Part shown: positions 36,533 to 45,553 of the stretch, in pieces | How the letters are laid out: every line of letters starts with the position of its first letter | Position numbering within the stretch: position 1 is the stretch's first letter | DNA from: Ferruginibacter sp. | GTDB lineage: Bacteria; Bacteroidota; Bacteroidia; Chitinophagales; Chitinophagaceae | DNA length: 64,000 nucleotides | Direction of reading: 5' to 3' | Assembly (NCBI RefSeq): GCF_028288465.1 | Contig: NZ_JAQBNR010000056.1 | Location: forward strand, 1 to 64,000 | Program-made: the position numbers and the translations under genes | Notes under the pieces: model-generated | Databases searched by the model: none | Seen by the model: only the letters and a program-made list of their open reading frames with translations | What the model was told of the DNA's origin: nothing

Positions 36533-39500
36533 TTAATAAAGGTCTTCCCTTAACAAGTATCCATTTACCGACCCTTTTGATACCAAAAAATCTAATAGGG
36601 TAAGCACATTTTCTTTCATGAAGCGGCTAGTTTTCAGCTTTGTCCTGTTTAGATAGACGTATTTCCTGGCTATTATTTCCAGATAATAAATAGTGTTAGG
36701 ATGCAGATCCTCCATTTGCAGGTTTGCGTTTTTAGTTAATATATCTCCAATCCAAATTATACCCTTATCAAGAAAAGATGAACCTATTTCGTTTAACAAC
36801 TTTGATATGGAATATAATACCGAAGGATGATTCCCCATTTCTGTACATATTCGTTGAAAAAAGACAGTTTCCCTTTCACGAAGGCTTCGCCATTCTTTTG
36901 CTGTATCCTTCCAATATGGCCAAGCCAGCATATAATTACGTATTATTTCATCCAAATGTCTATGATGATCGTTCTCTGCGGCAGCTTTAATAATTGGATA
37001 AAAACATTCCCATATAGCCCAAAAGCTATCGTATTTACCTAAACTATCTTCTTCAGAAACTACATCTGATAAGAAATCAGCCATTTCCCTTGAAACGGTA
37101 AAAGCATCTTCAAAAGGTTTTAGCCATTCCTGTATTGAAGGTGGCTCCCGGTGTAATAAGAAATTAGCAAACTTCCTGTAAAAGCGGTGTTTTAATCGGT
37201 AATCAATTTCTGAATCATTATCAGAATAACGGGTTTCCTTTAATATTTCACTACTGAAATTTTCTAGGAATTTTCTAATGTAATCTAAATGGATAGGGTT
37301 ATTTGTATCAGAAGGTATTATTTGAAAAGCCGTTTCAGCTACTCTAATCCCTTGTGATGCAAAATCAATCGTACTGTAATTAGCAGCAGTTGGTTCAATC
37401 TCCCCCAATTCCTTATCATACTTTGTAGCAAACTCATCAAGTATTTCAGCCCTTGTTTTTCTCTCCCTCATTCGTCTTTGTGGTGGATTATCCAAGTCAA
37501 ACTTTGGCTTAAACATCATATAGCCAACCAAGATAGTATTGGCATCATCAGGAGATAATTCAAATAAATTGTTTCTTATTGCCTCAACTGCATAGTCACA
37601 AATTCTTTTATACTCTCCAAGCGGATAAGTATCAAATAATATAAAAAGCAAAGTGATGTTAAAGTCTAGTGTATTTTCAGGAAACAATTTGTAAAGGAAT
37701 GGTAATGTACTAATAGCTGCTTCCACACCATCGCCAATTTGATAATCATAATTCTCTCTAAAAGGAGAAGTAGCATAAGCTGTTACAATATCTCTACAAA
37801 ATATTAGGTCATCAGATGAAATTTTGTCACTATATAGTCTAAGTAAGGCAGAGCAAGTATAAGCAGGAATATAACTGTTGAATAAATGAAATTCTTCGCT
37901 ATCCCCTTTCTGCAACCCGTCAAGTATTTCCTTTGTTTCCTTCAATACTAATTCTGGGTCTCCATCATACTGGGGGTATGGGCCATACTGGTTATGGTTC
38001 TCAACTTTATTTGTTGCCCATAATTTCAAAGCTGTGTATTTAAACTTCTCCTGATAGGTTTTCATTCCTTCTTCACTATATTCTTTCAAATCAGATTCCA
38101 ATGAAGGGTTAAATTCAATCAATAACTTGTCTTTTTCCTGATGTACCACGGGATTCATTTTCCGCCTATCAATCCTTGCTAATAATAGTCTTATATTTTT
38201 ATTTCTATCTGATTCTTCAGGAGGTATTGTACTGTATAGATAATCAATAATCGTCCAAATTTCTTCTTTACGTTTATCCGCTTCTTCATCGCTTATATGC
38301 TCTTTTTTAAACCACTGATAATTGAGGGCAAGACTTTCAAGGGAAAGTTTACGGTGAGGGTCATCGCAAGTAGCTAATCTTTCATTTTTGTATTCTTTTT
38401 TTCTATCCAAACCAGCACCAATCAAATAAAGGTTTTTCGCCGAATTTTCTGAACCTGCTCGTAAATTGTCGTACTTATAAAATTCGTAGTTTTTAAATAG
38501 GATGACAGCTACTTCAAATAGTTCATCGGGGTATGCCAATACAACACTGGCAACAACAGCAGTTATAGAAGCTGACCGTGTATTTTTGAGTAAATGAATC
38601 AACCATTCCTTTAAATTCTTTTTATCAGAAGCCTTAGCAATTTCAAGCAGTCGCTTTTCTAAAGCCATGTGCATAGATTGCAAGAGATAGGGAGTAACGG
38701 GTGAGCCAGAACCTCTGTATATATTCCAGAGGCCGCTGCTGATTATTTGCTTTGTCTTATCTGAATCAATTATAACCTCTATTTCATGGACAGAGGAATC
38801 AAAACCAGAAGCAAGATATGCTTCAACAGCACGATTTGTAAAATCAAGAAAAAAATCTATTGTTTTTGAAAAGTCAGCAAATAACAAAAAATAAATAGGC
38901 GTTTGCAACGCACTTGAAGGGAAATAATCATGGTGTGAATGGCTTCTGAGTGAATAGTAGTCTTCCACTCCAATACCCGAAGAATAATAGGGATGGTTAT
39001 CAGTTTCAGCTTTATGCCAGGAACTATCTGCCAGTTTTATTACATACTCTGGCAGGCTCATAATATAAGCAGTATTATCATATCCAGAAGCCAGTACAGC
39101 TTCCCTTAAACTATCAAAAGGCTCTTGCCTGTTGAAAGGTCTGGATAATAAATCTTCTGTTATGGCTACTAATTCAGTTTTTAATTCAACGGCAGCAGCC
39201 AATACAATTTGTAAAAGTTTACTTTCCGTTTCAGAACTGTAATAAGCATTCTTATTTAACTCTGCATCTTTGTAAAAGTGCAGGGCAAACAATCCAGCTA
39301 TTTTTGCAGTATTCCCTTTAGGTTGATGACCAACCCATTCCTTTAGGAAGGGCAAAATAAAATTCAGTTCTTCTTTTTGAATCAAAGTAATCTTAGAATG
39401 GATGTATTCCACAGCAACTTCCCATCCCTTACCTTTTGGTTTAGTGAAAACATAGGCTGGACTGATAGCTAAGTCTTTTGTATTCTGCAAAATTTTGTTT

Positions 39501-41254
39501 AAACGTGTATCTAACTCTTTACAAGCTGTTCTTAAAAGGAAGATAACTTTCTTTAAAAAGAATTTATCATTTGCCAATAGTACATTGTCAAAAAGTTTGA
39601 AGAAAGCAAAGGAATAGTCAGAAAGCAATATACTAATTAGCAATTCATCTTTCCAGAATACAGGTACAGCATCTTCGCTAAAAGATTGCTCAATAAATTG
39701 CTTGATGCCTGAATCGGGTTGTAATATTTTATCTGAAAGCCAGTCACGGAAAGCCCTTCGTATCGGCAATGAATTTCCTATATTTTCAAAAAATAAAGAG
39801 TGCGAAACTAAAGTGGTGTATTCTTTTTCAATCAATTTTTCAAGTGCCCATTCTTCATAAATATCATGGGTAATAAAGTAGCCATCCTGTGACGGCTCAT
39901 ATTTTATAATCTCATCTTTTTCGAGTAATGATAAAATTTCATTTTTGCATAAGTCCCCACTTAAAAAAAAGTTCCCGGTGTCGCATCTTTGTTTGGCAAA
40001 ATTCAAGAAGCACCTACCTCTCTCAAGGTGAATATTATCTTTTTTGAACTTTGAATTTTGAATTCTCTTTTGCCAAAGTATATCCCGGAACTTCACAACA
40101 TCTGTTTGGCCATTGATTATATCATAGTTTGTAAGATACTCATTCAAATAAAACAGGTTACTAATTAAAGACTGTAATCGTGGGTTATCGGGTATCTTAA
40201 AATGGAAGGTAGCTGACAGACTTTCTAACTCTACAGTAGCTAGGTTTTCCAGCTTAATAATATCGAAAGGAAGTCTGTACACTTCCAGCATTTGGAAACA
40301 CAAGTCGTCAAGATAGCTGTTCCTGGTTGTGAATATTATTTGCCAGCTATTCTTAATTAAAGCGGAAAGCAACTCAATAAACACATCCTGATTTTCTAAA
40401 TCAGACAGCTTTTCAGCAGAATCAATAACAAATGTTTTCTTTGGTTCATCTTCATGGAAATGTAGAAAATCATTCATGTCATAACCACCGAATTGATTAA
40501 ATATGACAGTCGAACTCGGTTTTGTAAATTCGGCAGCTTTCAATACATAACAGGGATCGGATTGATTGTTGAACAACTCTTTAATTAATGCAGTTTTCCC
40601 ACTTCCTCCTTCACCTGCAAGAATTATTATCTGTGTCTTATTATTGGTAAGTTTTGAAAGGTCGCTTTTCCTGTCAATTTTAATTTTCTGTTCTTTAAAT
40701 CCTATATCCGTCTGGATGGCAAAAAGGATATTTTCTGAATGGGCTTTAAGCTTGTCTAAGAAATCTACAACTCCATTCTCCCATCCAAAGAAATATTGAG
40801 CTAAGTAGTCATTTTCTGGAACGGAAAGTTGTTTCTCGAAGTGACTTGGCAATCTCCATTCAATATCAATGCTAATTTTTTGAGCAGCTTGCTCAATTTC
40901 TGTTTGGTAAGCTGTTTTTTTTTCTCGTTTTTTGCTACTTTCAGAAAGCTCCTGGTTTGTGTAAATCAGGATTTTATTTAGTGAAGGGTTTTTTGATTTT
41001 GCTTTTTGCAGAGAATCTATAATATCATCTTTATTATCTGAAAGTTTCGTGTCGTAATATTTAGCTTGAAAGCCCACTTTTAAGCCATCCAAATCAATAG
41101 ATTCTGTTTCTATACCTGTTTGATTCTTAAACTTGAAAATGCCTACCCGTATATTGAATTCATAACAGAAAAGCATGTAAGCAAGCCGCTCAAAAACAAT
41201 TCTTTCCTTTTCATTGAATTTTGATTTGAAATTATTCCAATTTATATCAATCAT
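36533..41254 (-). CDS. Avs-like protein: PDDEXK nuclease, STAND NTPase and helical repeat sensor
   Basis: The 1573 residues divide into three parts. Part 1 (1-~160) is a PDDEXK domain ('FERLAYMLFCYEFN', 'GIETESIDLDGLKVGFQAKYYDTK' with E49 and Q63-x-K65). Part 2 (~190-480) is a P-loop STAND NTPase with Walker A 'GEGGSGKT' (214-221), Walker B 'KTFVIDSAEKL', the 'IIFTTRN' sensor (309-312) and a winged helix ending 'GYFITHDIYEEWALEKLI'. Part 3 (~480-1573) is a very long helical-repeat array. This is the plan of Avs/STAND antiviral NTPases, where the C-terminal array binds a phage protein and ATP-driven oligomerisation fires the N-terminal effector. That mechanism is inference here. Family membership cannot be settled by eye. 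It is followed by the 917-residue second nuclease protein. Confidence 0.75.
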   Translation of the reverse strand: MIDINWNNFKSKFNEKERIVFERLAYMLFCYEFNIRVGIFKFKNQTGIETESIDLDGLKVGFQAKYYDTKLSDNKDDIIDSLQKAKSKNPSLNKILIYTNQELSESSKKREKKTAYQTEIEQAAQKISIDIEWRLPSHFEKQLSVPENDYLAQYFFGWENGVVDFLDKLKAHSENILFAIQTDIGFKEQKIKIDRKSDLSKLTNNKTQIIILAGEGGSGKTALIKELFNNQSDPCYVLKAAEFTKPSSTVIFNQFGGYDMNDFLHFHEDEPKKTFVIDSAEKLSDLENQDVFIELLSALIKNSWQIIFTTRNSYLDDLCFQMLEVYRLPFDIIKLENLATVELESLSATFHFKIPDNPRLQSLISNLFYLNEYLTNYDIINGQTDVVKFRDILWQKRIQNSKFKKDNIHLERGRCFLNFAKQRCDTGNFFLSGDLCKNEILSLLEKDEIIKYEPSQDGYFITHDIYEEWALEKLIEKEYTTLVSHSLFFENIGNSLPIRRAFRDWLSDKILQPDSGIKQFIEQSFSEDAVPVFWKDELLISILLSDYSFAFFKLFDNVLLANDKFFLKKVIFLLRTACKELDTRLNKILQNTKDLAISPAYVFTKPKGKGWEVAVEYIHSKITLIQKEELNFILPFLKEWVGHQPKGNTAKIAGLFALHFYKDAELNKNAYYSSETESKLLQIVLAAAVELKTELVAITEDLLSRPFNRQEPFDSLREAVLASGYDNTAYIMSLPEYVIKLADSSWHKAETDNHPYYSSGIGVEDYYSLRSHSHHDYFPSSALQTPIYFLLFADFSKTIDFFLDFTNRAVEAYLASGFDSSVHEIEVIIDSDKTKQIISSGLWNIYRGSGSPVTPYLLQSMHMALEKRLLEIAKASDKKNLKEWLIHLLKNTRSASITAVVASVVLAYPDELFEVAVILFKNYEFYKYDNLRAGSENSAKNLYLIGAGLDRKKEYKNERLATCDDPHRKLSLESLALNYQWFKKEHISDEEADKRKEEIWTIIDYLYSTIPPEESDRNKNIRLLLARIDRRKMNPVVHQEKDKLLIEFNPSLESDLKEYSEEGMKTYQEKFKYTALKLWATNKVENHNQYGPYPQYDGDPELVLKETKEILDGLQKGDSEEFHLFNSYIPAYTCSALLRLYSDKISSDDLIFCRDIVTAYATSPFRENYDYQIGDGVEAAISTLPFLYKLFPENTLDFNITLLFILFDTYPLGEYKRICDYAVEAIRNNLFELSPDDANTILVGYMMFKPKFDLDNPPQRRMRERKTRAEILDEFATKYDKELGEIEPTAANYSTIDFASQGIRVAETAFQIIPSDTNNPIHLDYIRKFLENFSSEILKETRYSDNDSEIDYRLKHRFYRKFANFLLHREPPSIQEWLKPFEDAFTVSREMADFLSDVVSEEDSLGKYDSFWAIWECFYPIIKAAAENDHHRHLDEIIRNYMLAWPYWKDTAKEWRSLRERETVFFQRICTEMGNHPSVLYSISKLLNEIGSSFLDKGIIWIGDILTKNANLQMEDLHPNTIYYLEIIARKYVYLNRTKLKTSRFMKENVLTLLDFLVSKGSVNGYLLREDLY

Positions 41255-41280
41255 ATATTTTTGCCTTTAAAAGTATTTCC

Positions 41281-41520
41281 TCAAATCTCGTCATTATCTG
41301 AAGCTTCATCAAAATCAGTTTGTTCCATCAATACTTTTATCGAACAATTTTCATTCTCTACAACATATTTTCTCAAAAACTGCAACACTTGAAATAATAG
41401 AGATTTTATTCCGGAGAAGTTTTCACAACATATCCTAACCTCAGCCAAAGCACGCGTCTTGAGCCGTCTACCCATCGATAAAAGCTCATTTAAGATATTC
41501 AAGTACAACTGTGGACACAA
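41281..41520 (-). CDS. Small hypothetical protein upstream of the STAND gene
   Basis: The frame (TTG at 41520, ATG at 41475) codes for 79 or 64 residues. It stops 26 bp before the STAND gene start, on the same strand. The sequence is helical ('GIKSLLFQVLQFLRKYVVENENCSIKVLM') with an acidic end ('DFDEASDNDEI'). No family is recognised. It could be a real small partner or regulator of the nuclease pair, or the tail of a truncated gene, because the frame is closed by a stop just upstream and has no good start. The position suggests the former but does not prove it. Confidence 0.35.
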   Translation of the reverse strand: MCPQLYLNILNELLSMGRRLKTRALAEVRICCENFSGIKSLLFQVLQFLRKYVVENENCSIKVLMEQTDFDEASDNDEI

Positions 41521-41533
41521 CGATGCAGATCCC

Positions 41534-41640
41534 GCTTACCAATGCTTGCTCCAAAAGAGATACAAATATTTTTTCCACTTTTGCGCTATGAAAGTTCTCA
41601 ATAAATTGCTCCGCATTCATAACAAAACAACTGGCTACCA
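41534..41640. repeat. Direct repeat copy 1 (gene-start relic)
   Basis: This stretch aligns with 43371-43470 from 'gcttaccaatg' through 'cttttgcgctatgaaag' to 'ttgct.c.cattcataa.caaaa'. Both copies contain an ATG followed by a few codons ('MKVLNKLLRIHNK' here, 'MKDVIKLLHIHKQ' there), as if the promoter and first codons of one gene had been duplicated. The copies flank the esterase gene, and the first copy borders the STAND/nuclease island. Confidence 0.6.
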
Positions 41641-41650
41641 GGCTTCTTTC

Positions 41651-43198
41651 TCAATGTTTATGTTCATCATTACCATATTCCAAATCAAACGGTACCGGTA
41701 CAGCATCGCCGGAAGCAGGCATTCCCGGTGTAAGGTAATAGAACAGGAAATTGAAATCTTCCTTCTTATAAAAAGATTCAATCCTAACGGGATAAAAGCC
41801 TTTCGATAATGGCATCAGGTAGGTGAACACAGCTCCATTAGCATTGTCATCCCATTGCATGATGAGCTTTTTATCAATCCATGCTTTTGAACCTTTACCG
41901 GCCCTCATAATAAAAGTATAATATCCGTCTTCCTTTATTTCGAGGTAGCCATCTATCAGCAGGGCAAAATTGTTTTTCGGGTGAAGACTGTCTGCTTTAA
42001 AGTTTTTATCCAGTATGCCTGTTTTAATCAAAGTAGCAGTTTTAAGGTCAGGCTGCTCATCACCGATACCTTCATAATACCGGTAGGTAAGGCCGCCCGG
42101 TTTTGCATGGTGCAACCTGGCTATTGGTGGCGGCAGGCTTTCGGCAATAAATTGACCGGTGGTACTTTTGCCATAACGGGCACGGTTGCTGATTTGTTTG
42201 TAGGTGACTGTTGCCGGCCCCGTCACCGTTAATTCGTGGCTTGCCTTTGGCGACTGTGCTGTTGGTACTGCACCATCCAGTGTGTAGTGAACATAAGTGG
42301 TATCATCCGTATAATATATTTTATACGGCTGGTCTTTTGCTATGATCCCGTTCATGGGAGCAAATTCAATGGCTGAAGTCTGCCCTTCGTAAGTAAATTT
42401 TAACCCGTCGTAAGTGGCTCTCATACGCAACGAGCTGTGCGATTCTCCTTTGTAAGTAACCAGCTTCCATTTTAAATTCGGCGGAGCGTATTTCCTCAGC
42501 ATCGTTTCCATCGTGTCAATTTTCATCTCCTGAAATGGCGGACCTTCCCTGCCGCTCATGAAAAAGGTAATGGTGGAATCCGGTAATGCCTTCAACCTGG
42601 CTGCAGCCATTTTTGGCACATAGCAATCGTCCCACCACATGCTGGGGTCCACGGCAATAACTGATTTAAACAGTAATGGCTCCTTCAGCATGGCCCAGGT
42701 AACAAACATACCACCCAAAGAGTGACCCCACAAGGTATTATCGCCGTTGGAAGGATAGGATTTATTGATATAAGGGATGAGTTCGTTTTTAATAAAAGCC
42801 AGGAATTTATCTGCTCCGCCAGTGGGTGCATTCCACGATTTTAGGACCGTAGGTGTAAGCTCAATATTACGGTCAATACCCGTCACGCTCACAATGATTG
42901 TTGGGGGCATCTGTCCCTCGTTCTGTATAAAGCGCTGTAGCGGTGCCACTACATTCATGTTCCAGTTACCGCCATCAAAAACATAGAGCACATCATATTT
43001 GTCGGCACTGCCCGGTTTGTAACCGGCAGGGACAAAAACCTGCACAAAACGTTTTTGATTTAACGTTGCGGAGTTGATGGAGTCCAGCTTTCCATTATAC
43101 GATACGGTAAGTAATGTGTCCTGGGCGGTGACAACTGCGGCTAGCCCGGTTACTATTAATGCAGTTAAAAAAAACCTGGACAAACTTGCTTGTAGCAT
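41651..43198 (-). CDS. Secreted esterase-fold hydrolase with C-terminal PA14/sugar-binding-like domain
   Basis: The 515 residues begin with a signal peptide ('FFLTALIVTGLAAVVTAQ'). An alpha/beta-hydrolase of the putative-esterase family (PF00756) follows: 'YDVLYVFDGGNWN', nucleophile elbow 'LWGHSLGGMFVTWAML', 'IAVDPSMWWDDCY' and a terminal His in 'KGESHSSLRM'. After residue ~290 there is a CHB_HEX-like Ig domain ('YKIYYTDDTTYVHYTLDGAVPT') and then a PA14-like domain ('LTYRYYEGI...IDGYLEIKEDGYYTFIMRAGKGSKAWIDKKLIMQWDDNANG'). It probably cleaves an ester of a polysaccharide or siderophore outside the cell. No T9SS tail is clear. It is a single gene. Confidence 0.82.
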   Translation of the reverse strand: MLQASLSRFFLTALIVTGLAAVVTAQDTLLTVSYNGKLDSINSATLNQKRFVQVFVPAGYKPGSADKYDVLYVFDGGNWNMNVVAPLQRFIQNEGQMPPTIIVSVTGIDRNIELTPTVLKSWNAPTGGADKFLAFIKNELIPYINKSYPSNGDNTLWGHSLGGMFVTWAMLKEPLLFKSVIAVDPSMWWDDCYVPKMAAARLKALPDSTITFFMSGREGPPFQEMKIDTMETMLRKYAPPNLKWKLVTYKGESHSSLRMRATYDGLKFTYEGQTSAIEFAPMNGIIAKDQPYKIYYTDDTTYVHYTLDGAVPTAQSPKASHELTVTGPATVTYKQISNRARYGKSTTGQFIAESLPPPIARLHHAKPGGLTYRYYEGIGDEQPDLKTATLIKTGILDKNFKADSLHPKNNFALLIDGYLEIKEDGYYTFIMRAGKGSKAWIDKKLIMQWDDNANGAVFTYLMPLSKGFYPVRIESFYKKEDFNFLFYYLTPGMPASGDAVPVPFDLEYGNDEHKH

Positions 43199-43370
43199 GG
43201 CAATTGGTTTTAAACTTTTAAGGCAATGATACGAAGCCAGTTCGGTTTTGTTACAACTACCTCCAGATTAAATTATTTGGTTAGGGTCCTGCTTAGTTTT
43301 CAGCGGTGATGGAACTTTTTTAACCAACACCCTGGTTATCTTCAATGCAAGCCACTGCTGGCTGATCATT

Positions 43371-43470
43371 GCTTACCAATGGCAAAATTGGCACCTGTAT
43401 TTCTTCTACTTTTGCGCTATGAAAGATGTCATTAAATTGCTGCACATTCATAAACAAAATCACCAGCTAC
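43371..43470. repeat. Direct repeat copy 2 (gene-start relic)
   Basis: This partner of 41534-41640 is aligned over about 100 bp with scattered differences. It ends in a short dead ORF ('MKDVIKLLHIHKQNHQLPESRL', then stop). Between it and the esterase start (43199-43370) I see no other coding trace. Confidence 0.6.
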
Positions 43471-43560
43471 CCGAAAGCAGACTATAAGAATTGTCTTTTA
43501 CTTTTTTTTAATAAAATAATATTCCTTCTTTTCTTCCGGAACCTGGATCACCAGCATGGA

Positions 43561-43977
43561 CTAGTTATTTTCTTTTTTAAATGTGAACAGCAGCCGTTCA
43601 TTTTCTGCCATAAAGTATTCAGTTTTATTGAGCGGAATTAACCGTGTAGGAAGATCGCCTGCCCGCTGAAATTTCCAGTATAGTTTATTCTTATCAGTAA
43701 AGATCAGCGCACCAGGCAATGATGTGTCCTTGCTGGTGTAACTTCCTTTGTACCCATTAAAAATAACAGGGCTAACCACTGCTGCCTCGCGGCGTTCGCA
43801 ATAACCAAAGGCTACAGCATTCTGCATTACCTCCGCCAGTGCAGCACCATGATTGGCACCCGGTGTAAAATCTTTCCGTATGCGGAGGCCTGGGCACTTA
43901 CGGGAAAGCAAAAAATTTGCAAAGGAATCAATGTTTTTTGCGGTTTCGGTTTCGTAACTGCCCTTTTCATTTGGTCA
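43561..43977 (-). pseudogene. 3' remnant of an esterase/alpha-beta hydrolase gene
   Basis: The reverse frame is open from about 43977 and reads 'EKGSYETETAKNIDSFANFLLSRKCPGLRIRKDFTPGANHGAALAEVMQNAVAFGY', then 'FNGYKGSYTSKDTSLPGALIFTDKNKLYWKFQRAG...RLLFTFKKENN'. The 'PGANHGAALAEVMQNAVAFGY' end with the catalytic-His-like 'NHG' is what closes many putative-esterase proteins. The N-terminal half with the Ser is absent. It abuts the truncated TPR gene at 43967-43977, so a deletion may have fused two genes. The ORF-track Met at 43911 is internal. Confidence 0.65.
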
Positions 43978-44881
43978 AGTTATTCCGTGATTTTCGTAGC
44001 TTGTTATATGGACCTAAAGCGATTACAATCTGCATGGCACTTTGCAAATAGTATAGGGAAGAGTCAATGTTATGCATCAGTTGATAAGTAGCGCCTATCG
44101 GCTCCTCAAAATAATTCCAGTTTGCTGCATAGTAGTTTATTCCGTGCAACGTTCCATATTGCTGACCTTGCCTGTAATAACTCAGGGCATCCTCGTAATC
44201 GCCGGCAGACCTGTACAGGTAGCCCATATTTGCAAGTGAAGCCGCCACACAAACATGGTCGCTCATTGTTTCACGAAGCAATAAACTTTTTGTGCAATAT
44301 TCAAAGCTGCTGTCATAGTTACCGGTAGCCGCGTACAGAAAGCTTAACCATGCCCAGGCTTTGCCTATGCCTTCATTATTATTGTGTCTGGTAAGGTAGC
44401 TTAATGATTTCCTGATGCAGGAAGCAGCCTCGGTAAACCTGTTTTCAGAATACAGCGTCTGACCAAGCCATAAGTTGCACCATCCCTCTCCGTTTTCATC
44501 GTGAACGCTGTCAAAAACCGGCAGGGCTGTTCTTAAATAATTTTCGGCCGTTACAAAATTTTTCCGGTAGATGGCTGATACACCCAGGTGCATACCTGCC
44601 TTAGCCAAACCGGATGTATAATTATTATTTGCGGCTTCTTTGTAAGCTATGTCAGCCCACATAGAAATCGAGTCAGGATATACCCTTGGTGGCCACCAGT
44701 ATTCTTCACTCAAATCATTCAGGCAGTCGATGTATTGTGTACCCTGTTTTAAGGGCAAAAGCTTTTTTAAGCTATCAATCTTTTGCCGGGCCGGATGCTG
44801 GGCAGCCAGGTATAAAATGCAGCATATCTGCAGTATGAAAATGCCTGTTTTTTTTAACACTAACATAGTATTAGTGATCAA
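43967..44881 (-). CDS. TPR-repeat protein, probably C-terminally truncated regulator
   Basis: The 304 residues have an N-terminal hydrophobic signal/anchor ('TGIFILQICCILYLAAQ') and then about five tetratricopeptide repeats, e.g. 'AENYLRTALPVFDSVHDENGEGWCNLWLGQTLYSENRFTEAASCIRKSLSYLTRHNNNEGIGKAWAWLSFLYAATGNYDSSFEYCTKSLLL'. In Bacteroidota such exported TPR arrays usually precede a transmembrane helix and a histidine kinase or LuxR-like output. Here the protein stops at 'YNKLRKSRNNLTK', right where an esterase remnant begins. It is likely truncated by a deletion, and a sensory role is lost or altered. Confidence 0.7.
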   Translation of the reverse strand: MITNTMLVLKKTGIFILQICCILYLAAQHPARQKIDSLKKLLPLKQGTQYIDCLNDLSEEYWWPPRVYPDSISMWADIAYKEAANNNYTSGLAKAGMHLGVSAIYRKNFVTAENYLRTALPVFDSVHDENGEGWCNLWLGQTLYSENRFTEAASCIRKSLSYLTRHNNNEGIGKAWAWLSFLYAATGNYDSSFEYCTKSLLLRETMSDHVCVAASLANMGYLYRSAGDYEDALSYYRQGQQYGTLHGINYYAANWNYFEEPIGATYQLMHNIDSSLYYLQSAMQIVIALGPYNKLRKSRNNLTK

Positions 44882-45071
44882 AAATTGTTCAGATAAATAA
44901 ACTCTGGGTTATTGCTGATGGTAAAGTTGTATCTCAATTCCCTGCTGTTCAAATGTAGTATTTTATTAGCTACATAGAACCGACAAATGAATACCTGCAC
45001 ATAATTCATGATGGGCTGCGGGGTTCAATGAGTAGTTCACAAGCGCATAAATTAAGCTCTTAACAACACAT

Positions 45072-45198
45072 TTAAATTTCATCAGTTTTCTGTCTCGCGG
45101 TTTGTGAATTGCTAACCAGTTTCAGCAGATTGCCTTTCAGGGCTGTTAAGTAATCATCGGGACTTTTTATACACTGGCTGTACCGATAATTTCATGGA
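45072..45198 (-). pseudogene. Short C-terminal gene remnant
   Basis: The minus strand reads 'NYRYSQCIKSPDDYLTALKGNLLKLVSNSQTARQKTDEI' to a TAA at 45072-45074, after a stop at about 45199. Codon use looks natural, but the piece has no start and its family is unknown. The rest of 44882-45553 shows nothing else that is coding. Confidence 0.3.
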
Positions 45199-45553
45199 AG
45201 TAAATTGAAGTTAACAATATGAAAGTTTCACTCACAAACATCTGCAGTTAGTCACCGCAGGATTACTTTACAGGCACGGTTTCAAGCCTGGTTTAAATTA
45301 AACCTGGAGCAAATAAAAGAAACTATTAAAAATTGCTAAGGGTAGATTGGCACAAAGGTTTTATGCTTTCATAATGCCCGTCGCTGGCCGGCTAAGCTGG
45401 AACCGAACCTAAACAATAATCGATCGTGGAAAATTGCATTCACTATTCTGTTAAACACTGGCAACAATACCCCAAAAAAGGATAGCCCTCTTTTTCATAA
45501 AAACTTTTTGAATAAATTTTCGGTACACAGTAATCAATAAAAATCAATAGATC

